NCBI GenBank assembly: GCA_003645495.1
Contig: QNFK01000024.1
Coordinates: forward strand, 1 to 11,690
Source: Gammaproteobacteria bacterium
GTDB taxonomy: Bacteria; Pseudomonadota; Gammaproteobacteria; Steroidobacterales; Woeseiaceae
DNA: 11,690 nucleotides
Reading direction: 5' to 3'
Below, in pieces: positions 6,834-11,690 of the stretch; the first letter of the stretch is position 1, and each line of letters opens with the position of its first letter. A program made the position numbers and the translations under genes. The notes under the pieces are model-generated. The model was not told the DNA's origin, made no database searches, and saw only the letters and a list, made by a program, of their open reading frames with translations.

Positions 6834-8921
6834 GTGAAAGCAACTAAAAAGACGTTCCAATATGGGGAACATGAAGTATCCATAGAAACCGGCGGCATCG
6901 CGCGCCAGGCAAGCGGATCGATAATGGTCAATATGGCCGATACCGTTGTGCTGGTTACTGCAGTAGGCAAGAAAAAAGCCGATCCAGGCCGTGACTTCTT
7001 TCCGCTGACAGTTAACTACCAGGAAAAGACCTATGCAGCCGGCAAAATCCCCGGCGGCTTCTTCAAACGTGAAGGTCGTCCTGGCGAAAAAGAAATCCTG
7101 ACTTGCCGACTGATCGATCGTCCGATTCGCCCGTTGTTTCCCAAGGGATTCCAGAACGAAGTACAGATTATCGCCACGGTTGTGTCATTGAATCCGGATG
7201 TCGATCCTGACATTCCTGCACTGATTGGTGCGTCGGCTGCGCTGGCAATTTCCGGCATGCCGTTTGCTGGTCCAATTGCCGCAGCAAAAGTTGGCTATAA
7301 AGACGGCGAGTACGTCCTCAATCCTGGTCGCGCTGCTGTCGCAGAGTCGGATCTTGAGCTGGTTGTTGCCGGTACGGCTGATGCTGTCCTCATGGTCGAA
7401 TCGGAAGCCAATGTGCTTTCAGAAGAAGTCATGCTTGGCGCAGTCATGTTCGGCCACGAGCAATTGCAAACTGCAATCGCTGCTATCAATGAGCTTGCCG
7501 CAGAAACAGGCAAAGAATCCTGGAACTGGGAAGGTCCGGCTACGGATGAAGAGCTTGAGTCCGCAGTTGCTGCCGCAGCAGAGAGCGGCCTGACAGATGC
7601 TTACCAGATTACCGACAAGATGGATCGCCAGTCCAAAGTCGGCGACACCAAATCGGCTGCGATGGAATCACTGGCTGCTGGCGACGATGCTCGCTGGTCC
7701 GGAGATGACGTCAAAGGCGCTTTGTCCCGGCTTGAGAAACGCATTGTTCGTGGCAGAGTTATTGCGGGCGATCCGCGAATCGATGGCCGCGATCACAGCA
7801 CCGTGCGTGCGATCGATGTCGAAGTTGGTCTCCTGCCGCGTGCTCACGGTTCTTCGCTGTTTACCCGCGGTGAGACGCAGGCAATTGTTGCGACGACTCT
7901 GGGTACCGGTCGCGACGCACAGATGATCGATGCGATTGAAGGTGAGCGAAAAGATCCGTTCATGTTCCATTACAACTTCCCTCCGTTCTGCGTGGGTGAG
8001 ACAGGCTTCGTTGGTTCACCAAAACGCCGCGAAATCGGTCATGGCAAACTCGCTCGGCGCGGTATCGAAGCGGTTATGCCAGGTATCGAAGAATTTCCAT
8101 ACGTCATCCGCATCGTTTCGGAGATCACCGAGTCAAACGGATCAAGCTCGATGGCATCAGTATGTGGCGCGAGTCTTTCGTTGATGGATGCAGGCGTGCC
8201 GATCAAAGCGCCGGTTGCCGGTGTTGCAATGGGTCTCGTCAAGGAAGGCGAAAAGTTCGCGGTCCTCACCGATATTCTGGGTGACGAGGATCACCTCGGC
8301 GACATGGACTTCAAGGTAGCTGGTACCGATCAGGGTATTACTGCATTGCAGATGGATATCAAGATCCAGGGCATTACCAAAGAAATCATGAGTACTGCGC
8401 TTGATCAGGCCAAGGATGCGCGTTTGCATATCCTGCAGGAAATGAACAAGGTTATTGATGCGCCGCGCGAGGAAATGTCCGAGTGGGCTCCGACCATCAT
8501 TACTTTTAAGATCGATCCCGAGAAGATTCGTGATGTGATCGGTAAAGGCGGTTCGGTCATTCGTGCCATGACGGAAGAGACCGGTGCAACCATCGATCTG
8601 GACAACGACGGTACAGTGAAAATCGCTTCTGTCGATGGCGCTTCAGGAAGAGAAGCAAAACGTCGCATCGACCTGATTACGGCGGATGTCGAAGTTGGTC
8701 GGATATATGACGGCAAGGTAGTTCGTTTGATGGACTTCGGTGCTTTTGTCACCATCCTGCCGGGCAAAGACGGTCTCGTACACATCTCGCAGATTTCCAA
8801 CGAGCGTGTAGAGAAAGTCAGCGACAAGCTTTCGGAAGGCGATGAAGTCAAGGTCAAAGTCCTTGAAGTCGATCGCCAGGGCCGGGTACGCCTGAGCATG
8901 AAGGAAGTTGATGCTGCTTAA
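6834..8921 (+). CDS. pnp: polyribonucleotide nucleotidyltransferase (PNPase)
   Basis: The product has 695 residues, the usual length. PNPase is a trimeric 3'-5' phosphorolytic exoribonuclease that also adds heteropolymeric tails and is a degradosome component in many proteobacteria. The order seen is: first RNase PH-like domain (about 10-220), helical linker, second RNase PH-like domain with FMFHYNFPPFCVGETG and EDHLGDMDFKVAGT, KH domain with GKGG at 570-573, and C-terminal S1 domain (about 620-690). The catalytic D486, D492 and K494 fall at the same residue numbers as in E. coli. The start is GTG; no upstream in-frame ATG is available, and the Shine-Dalgarno is weak (CGAG, 6823-6826), which fits a gene held down by autoregulation. 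Its last codons (EVDAA-stop) recur at 9209-9226. Confidence 0.97.
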   Translation: MKATKKTFQYGEHEVSIETGGIARQASGSIMVNMADTVVLVTAVGKKKADPGRDFFPLTVNYQEKTYAAGKIPGGFFKREGRPGEKEILTCRLIDRPIRPLFPKGFQNEVQIIATVVSLNPDVDPDIPALIGASAALAISGMPFAGPIAAAKVGYKDGEYVLNPGRAAVAESDLELVVAGTADAVLMVESEANVLSEEVMLGAVMFGHEQLQTAIAAINELAAETGKESWNWEGPATDEELESAVAAAAESGLTDAYQITDKMDRQSKVGDTKSAAMESLAAGDDARWSGDDVKGALSRLEKRIVRGRVIAGDPRIDGRDHSTVRAIDVEVGLLPRAHGSSLFTRGETQAIVATTLGTGRDAQMIDAIEGERKDPFMFHYNFPPFCVGETGFVGSPKRREIGHGKLARRGIEAVMPGIEEFPYVIRIVSEITESNGSSSMASVCGASLSLMDAGVPIKAPVAGVAMGLVKEGEKFAVLTDILGDEDHLGDMDFKVAGTDQGITALQMDIKIQGITKEIMSTALDQAKDARLHILQEMNKVIDAPREEMSEWAPTIITFKIDPEKIRDVIGKGGSVIRAMTEETGATIDLDNDGTVKIASVDGASGREAKRRIDLITADVEVGRIYDGKVVRLMDFGAFVTILPGKDGLVHISQISNERVEKVSDKLSEGDEVKVKVLEVDRQGRVRLSMKEVDAA

Positions 8922-8944
8922 AAGCTAGCGACTGGCACGGACCC

Positions 8945-9061
8945 GTAGGAGCGGCTTTAGCCGCGAATGACTACGGGGCCGGACCATTCGCGGCGTCTCT
9001 GTTCTCGTGTAAGTCTTAACGCTGCAACTAAGCGCGCTAGTTTAGACAGCCGCTCCTACAG
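8945..9061. repeat. REP palindrome A, interrupted
   Basis: The left arm is intact at 8945-8968 (GTAGGAGC head, GCGGC-TTTA-GCCGC hairpin, GAAT tail). The right arm begins at 8986 (ATTCGCGGC to 8994) and resumes only at 9049-9061 (GCCGCTCCTACAG). The 54 bases between replace a 4-base TTTA-complement (TAAA) found in copy B. The interrupting segment has its own imperfect inverted repeat, GTCTTAAC (9013-9020) with GTTTAGAC (9040-9047). Confidence 0.85.
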
Positions 9062-9076
9062 TTTGTCGTTAAAATT

Positions 9077-9111
9077 AACGGCGCGATGATCTGAATCATC
9101 GCGCCGTTTTT
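9077..9111. terminator. terminator A after pnp, bidirectional
   Basis: AACGGCGCGATGAT (9077-9090) pairs over all 14 positions with 9095-9108 around a CTGA loop. A T run follows on the plus strand (9107-9111), while a looser AT-rich tract (9068-9078) serves the minus strand. It should end pnp transcripts and, as a second stop, aminotransferase transcripts coming from the right. Confidence 0.85.
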
Positions 9112-9200
9112 ATATCCGTAGAGTATTTTTGTAAGTCTGCACGAAGTACTTCATGTCATGCGGTTTGGCCAATACTGATACGCAGCCATTTTGTCATTCG
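9110..9200 (-). pseudogene. frameshifted 3' remnant of the aminotransferase gene
   Basis: Read on the minus strand, this matches the last 30 or so codons of the aminotransferase at 9368-10483, starting at TKWLRIS. An extra base turns ATGGCC into ATTGGCC, shifting the frame into a TGA five codons later. Further small indels occur near the old stop codon. It has no start and cannot be functional; it is the right-hand tail of copy A of the tandem duplication. Confidence 0.85.
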
Positions 9201-9208
9201 TACGTGTT

Positions 9209-9226
9209 GAGGTTGACGCTGCTTAA
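9209..9226 (+). pseudogene. pnp C-terminal remnant (EVDAA-stop)
   Basis: GAG GTT GAC GCT GCT TAA encodes EVDAA-stop, identical in protein to the last five residues of pnp (8904-8921) and differing only at two third-codon positions. It is not joined to any upstream reading frame. It marks the left end of duplication copy B. Confidence 0.85.
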
Positions 9227-9247
9227 AGGCTAGCGACTGGCACGGAC

Positions 9248-9317
9248 CTGTAGGAGCGGCTTTAGCCGCGAATTTGCTACGGGGCCCGAACATTCGCGGC
9301 TAAAGCCGCTCCTACAG
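9248..9317. repeat. REP palindrome B, intact paired element (BIME-like)
   Basis: The 26 bases 9248-9273 and the 26 bases 9292-9317 are perfect inverted repeats separated by 18 bases. Each arm carries the GTAGGAGC head, a GCGGC-TTTA-GCCGC hairpin and a GAAT tail. This is two REPs head to head, the usual BIME layout. The perfect match suggests recent origin, gene conversion or selection. Confidence 0.92.
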
Positions 9318-9332
9318 CTTGGAGTTAAAATT

Positions 9333-9369
9333 AACGGTGCGATGATCTGAATCATCGTGCCGTTTTTTT
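9333..9369. terminator. terminator B, overlapping the aminotransferase stop
   Basis: The 14-position stem 9333-9346 / 9351-9364 has a CTGA loop and a T run to 9369. Compared with terminator A, two C-to-T changes have occurred, one in each arm. In plus-strand RNA they leave U-G and G-U wobbles, but in minus-strand RNA they give two adjacent A/C mismatches. The hairpin should therefore be better on the plus strand than for the aminotransferase, whose stop codon (9368-9370) lies in its T run. Confidence 0.75.
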
Positions 9370-10483
9370 ACCCGTACAGTTTTTTGTAAGTCTGCACGAA
9401 GTATTCCATTTCATGCGGTTTGGCCATACTGATACGCAGCCATTTAGTCATTGGCGGAAACGCGCGCCCAACAATGATGCCCTCTCTCAAAAACGCATCA
9501 TAGACTTCCTGAATATCGTGCCCCGTTTCGAAGAATGAAAAATTGGCATTCGACTTCACATAGCGATGACCCAGTTCTTCGTGCATGGCTTCAATAATCG
9601 CCAGCGATTCCTTGTTTTTCCGCAGCGTGAATTTCTGGAATTCATCATTTTGATACGCAGCATAGGCGGCATTAAGACTAAGGACGCTCATTGCACCGGT
9701 TTTTCTGGTCGTGATCTCTTTGGTCAGATCCGGATGGGCAAATCCAAAGCCAACCCGCAATCCTGCCATGCCATGAATTTTCGACGCCGTTCTCGAGACA
9801 ACAATATTCTTGTGACCATCACGGACCAGACCCATCATCGTTCCATAGTCCGGATTGTCGACAAATTCGTAATAAGCCTCATCGATGAATACCATGCGAT
9901 CTTTCGAAACCTCGAGCACGAAATCGCGCAGTTCGTTTTTCTCAATGATCGAGGGGATCGGGTTGTTCGGGTTAACCAGGTAGACACATTTGGTATCGCG
10001 CCTGATCGCTTTATACATAGCGTTCAGGTCGGTGTTGAAATTCTCATCTACCGGTACTTTGATGATTTCAGAGCCGGTGTTGCCGGCATATCTAATAAGG
10101 TCGTGATAAGTAGGATCGGCACAGACCACGGAACCATCCTGCATGCTGGCAAGCATGCCGGCAGTTCGCAGTATCTCGCCTGAACCGGTGCCCATTGAAA
10201 TATGATCGGCAGGGACGTTGTTCAAACGCCCCATGAGCTCCATCATCGCCCTGCGATCGGCGCCGCCATAGAGGTTCGAGTACTTGAAGGAATCGGCCAT
10301 CGCCTGCAACGACACGCGGGAGGGTCCCCAGGGATTCTCGTTGAAACACACGCGAACCATGTAATCCGGTCGCGATATTTCCTCGCCGTAGGCACTACGC
10401 AGCAGGTTGACGCCGGGCAGCAGTCCGGAACCCAGTGCCAGGCCACCGCCCAGTAATATCTGCCGTCTCGAAACATTTGCCAT
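9368..10483 (-). CDS. Tat-exported HisC-like PLP aminotransferase
   Basis: The chosen start (10483) gives 371 residues and places a twin-arginine signal at the N-terminus: SRRQILL (residues 5-11) followed by a Gly/Leu/Ala-rich hydrophobic stretch. A strong GGGGAG lies 8 bases upstream of this ATG. A longer open frame back to 10582 has no such support and would bury the signal. The body is a fold-type I class I/II aminotransferase closest in look to histidinol-phosphate aminotransferases: NPNNP (about 171-175), DEAYYEF with the cofactor-binding Asp201 and Tyr204, the PLP lysine K235 in TASKIHGMAGLR, and the C-terminal substrate Arg350 in WLRIS. The usual NPNNPTG reads NPNNPIPS here. The signal predicts a periplasmic enzyme. 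The gene stands apart from any his operon, so histidine synthesis is not supported and the substrate is unknown. Confidence 0.88.
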   Translation of the reverse strand: MANVSRRQILLGGGLALGSGLLPGVNLLRSAYGEEISRPDYMVRVCFNENPWGPSRVSLQAMADSFKYSNLYGGADRRAMMELMGRLNNVPADHISMGTGSGEILRTAGMLASMQDGSVVCADPTYHDLIRYAGNTGSEIIKVPVDENFNTDLNAMYKAIRRDTKCVYLVNPNNPIPSIIEKNELRDFVLEVSKDRMVFIDEAYYEFVDNPDYGTMMGLVRDGHKNIVVSRTASKIHGMAGLRVGFGFAHPDLTKEITTRKTGAMSVLSLNAAYAAYQNDEFQKFTLRKNKESLAIIEAMHEELGHRYVKSNANFSFFETGHDIQEVYDAFLREGIIVGRAFPPMTKWLRISMAKPHEMEYFVQTYKKLYG

Positions 10484-10623
10484 CTTGCTTACTCCCCTTG
10501 CCTCACCGTAATCATTGCAGTACGCGAAAAACCGGCTTGAATTATGCCGTCTTTCCAGCGTCAATTTGCGAAAAAACGGCAATTTTCATGGTGGTGGTTG
10601 CGGCTACCGATATTCTGACTGCC
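10484..10623. other. 140-bp spacer upstream of the aminotransferase
   Basis: No gene is supported here. On the minus strand a TTGACG and a TAATTC occur with only 14-bp spacing, too short for a normal sigma-70 promoter. No clear terminator for the cupin gene is present, so transcription from the upstream pair could continue into the aminotransferase. Confidence 0.4.
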
Positions 10624-11001
10624 TTACTTCAACTCGATTTCCAGAATGCTGCATTCCTGGACCACGGTACTGGTTTTCCCGCCATGGGTTTCCGCGCTCG
10701 CCCATTGGACATCGCCAAGGCGGAATGATTGCATGCTTTTCTGGCCATCTGCCGTACTCTCCAACCATGCACAGGGGCTGAGGTAGACAAGCACCCGGTC
10801 AGGGTGCGTATGCAGGGGAGGCGTTTCGCCCGTTCGCTCTGTAACCTTTATGACGCGCACCTTATCGTTCTCGAGTACGGCCACGAATATGTGTGGCGCC
10901 ACATTAACCGGATCCAGCGCTGGCGATTGTGCACTGGCAACGGCAAAGCCCAGGATCAATATGAGCCCAAAGGTCATGCCAGGGCGAAAGAGCTTCCTCA
11001 T
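10624..11001 (-). CDS. small exported cupin-domain protein
   Basis: The product has 125 residues. It begins with a Sec-type signal (basic MRKLFRPG, hydrophobic core 10-20, likely cleavage after ASA at 24); there is no lipobox cysteine, so a soluble periplasmic protein is expected. The mature part has a cupin-like pattern: PPLHTHPDRVLVYL with H64 and H66, a potential metal-binding pair, then GDVQWASAETHGG with H106. The fold is a single small beta barrel. Related short proteins are usually annotated only as cupin or cytoplasmic-protein-like, and no substrate can be named. AAGGA about 8 bases upstream supports the start. It lies 19 bp after the hydrolase gene, so the two are probably cotranscribed. 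Confidence 0.8.
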   Translation of the reverse strand: MRKLFRPGMTFGLILILGFAVASAQSPALDPVNVAPHIFVAVLENDKVRVIKVTERTGETPPLHTHPDRVLVYLSPCAWLESTADGQKSMQSFRLGDVQWASAETHGGKTSTVVQECSILEIELK

Positions 11002-11020
11002 GGTTTTTTCCTTCTGTTTA

Positions 11021-11690
11021 TTACATTCCCGGCAGCGGCCGGCCGTATTGTCCGGACTCGGCTATGCCGGCTTCCAAAAAGTCGATTATGCGTTCCGGCA
11101 GGTAGTATTCCGGATGCCATGGAGTACCGCCACTGACGAAGCCAACATGGCCGCCATGCTGGCTGACTTCCATTTGGACGCTGTCGGATAATTTGCTCGC
11201 ATCAGGGATAGTTGCCGGTGTCATGAACGGATCATCCAGCGCGTTAATAATAAGAGTCGGCCGTTGGATACTTGCGAGAAAACTGACCGCACTGCAACGG
11301 TCGTAATATTCATCCTTACCGGAAAAGCCATGTAGCGGTGCCGTTACCGCATCATCGAATTCGGCGAATGTGCGCGCTTTCATGGAGCGATGCCAGTCGA
11401 AGGCGGCGGTGTACTGATCGAATTTTCGCGTGACAGCTTTCTTCATGCGTTTTAGCAAGTGATACTGATAAATCTTTGAAAAACCAGAGGTTAATGCTCG
11501 TGCAGAATCATGCAAATCCAGTGGTGCGCTAACAGCAGCGGCTGCATCCAAAGGTGTTGATGCACCGTTCTCGCCAAGGTACTTGAGCAGTACATTGCCG
11601 CCGAGGGAGTAACCTACAGCCATCATCGGGCCCTCGTGGCCCTTGGTCCGCAGCTGTTCCAGGAAATAGCGAATGTCATTGGTTTCGCCC
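11021..11690 (-). CDS. YheT-like alpha/beta hydrolase, 5' end outside window
   Basis: The frame stays open to the window edge, so the true start lies beyond 11690; about 222 residues are visible. It belongs to the YheT / COG0429 group of alpha/beta hydrolases. The nucleophile elbow is GYSLGG (Ser codon 11606-11608), preceded by GETNDIRYFLEQLR, typical of the group. The acid is in NALDDPFM (codons 11231-11236) and the base is His in GGHVGF (codon 11147-11149), so the full triad is present. Family members are predicted esterases or lipases with poorly defined substrates; YheT itself is uncharacterised in E. coli. It appears to be the first visible gene of a minus-strand group with the cupin gene. 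Confidence 0.9.
   Translation of the reverse strand, partial: GETNDIRYFLEQLRTKGHEGPMMAVGYSLGGNVLLKYLGENGASTPLDAAAAVSAPLDLHDSARALTSGFSKIYQYHLLKRMKKAVTRKFDQYTAAFDWHRSMKARTFAEFDDAVTAPLHGFSGKDEYYDRCSAVSFLASIQRPTLIINALDDPFMTPATIPDASKLSDSVQMEVSQHGGHVGFVSGGTPWHPEYYLPERIIDFLEAGIAESGQYGRPLPGM

Larger units (their letters stand above)
8904..9200. repeat. tandem segmental duplication, copy A
   Basis: This stretch runs from the last pnp codons through a REP palindrome and a terminator into a decayed aminotransferase 3' end. It is repeated in the same order at 9209-9453. Landmarks line up: the pnp TAA at 8919 matches 9224, and the terminator loops at 9091 and 9347 match. Copy A is longer mainly because of about 50 extra bases inside the right half of its REP (8995-9048). 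Outside that, the copies differ by scattered substitutions and a few short indels. Homology ends at 8904 on the left and at 9200 on the right. Confidence 0.9.
9209..9453. repeat. tandem segmental duplication, copy B
   Basis: This second copy of the unit at 8904-9200 starts with a pnp remnant and runs through REP B and terminator B into the functional aminotransferase 3' end. The junction with copy A is the 8 bases 9201-9208, which match neither gene. Because each copy keeps one intact gene end and one remnant, the event must have been a direct tandem duplication across the convergent gene junction, and not a transposition of the REP alone. Confidence 0.9.

Noticed and set aside
8922..9367. 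CRISPR array, because of repeated palindromes
   Set aside because: Only two copies of a long unit containing gene ends and terminators; no regular short spacers.
9566..10183. 205-codon open frame opposite the aminotransferase
   Set aside because: It is entirely antisense to a gene with intact catalytic motifs, and its protein has no recognisable features.
10484..10582. 33-residue N-terminal extension of the aminotransferase
   Set aside because: The ATG at 10481-10483 has a strong GGGGAG and places a Tat signal at the N-terminus; the extension is hydrophilic and has no ribosome site.

Overview
The window carries the canonical gammaproteobacterial translation/RNA-metabolism block rimP-nusA-infB-rbfA-truB-rpsO-pnp on the plus strand (260-8921). 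A convergent minus-strand group of three genes closes the window: a partial YheT-like hydrolase, a small exported cupin and a Tat-signal aminotransferase (11690-9368). Gene order, the NusA with two C-terminal acidic repeats, the long IF2 with a charged N-terminal linker, and REP-type palindromes headed GTAGGAGC all point to Gammaproteobacteria with moderate GC. I cannot name a genus from this sequence alone.

Bases 1-259 hold a promoter with a perfect TATAAT and a GC-rich discriminator. It is followed by a highly structured leader with two tandem intrinsic-terminator hairpins before rimP, which suggests the whole operon is expressed by controlled readthrough. Inside the leader, 54-106 resembles a shrunken initiator tRNA (acceptor stem, D-loop block and ACCA end, but no anticodon or T arm); metY sits at the same place in E. 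coli. rimP, nusA and infB follow with 24-25 bp gaps. A 224 bp gap containing a REP element separates infB from rbfA. rbfA and truB abut. rpsO has its own probable promoter, and pnp is preceded by a long imperfect stem-loop like the RNase III-processed autoregulatory leader known for pnp in enterobacteria.

The most unusual region is 8904-9453, between the convergent pnp and aminotransferase genes. The whole intergenic unit (pnp last codons, REP palindrome, bidirectional terminator, aminotransferase last codons) is present twice in tandem. The first copy keeps the intact pnp end and a frameshifted aminotransferase remnant. The second keeps a five-codon pnp remnant (EVDAA-stop) and the intact aminotransferase end. 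The copies have diverged: an insertion of about 50 bp sits in the first REP, and paired wobble substitutions in the second terminator affect the two strands differently.

The plus-strand genes work together: RimP and RbfA mature the 30S subunit, S15 is a 30S protein, IF2 starts translation, NusA controls elongation and termination, TruB modifies tRNA, and PNPase degrades RNA. The minus-strand genes share no evident pathway. No novel defence, mobile or biosynthetic system is visible; the interest lies in the RNA and DNA structures around a conserved operon.
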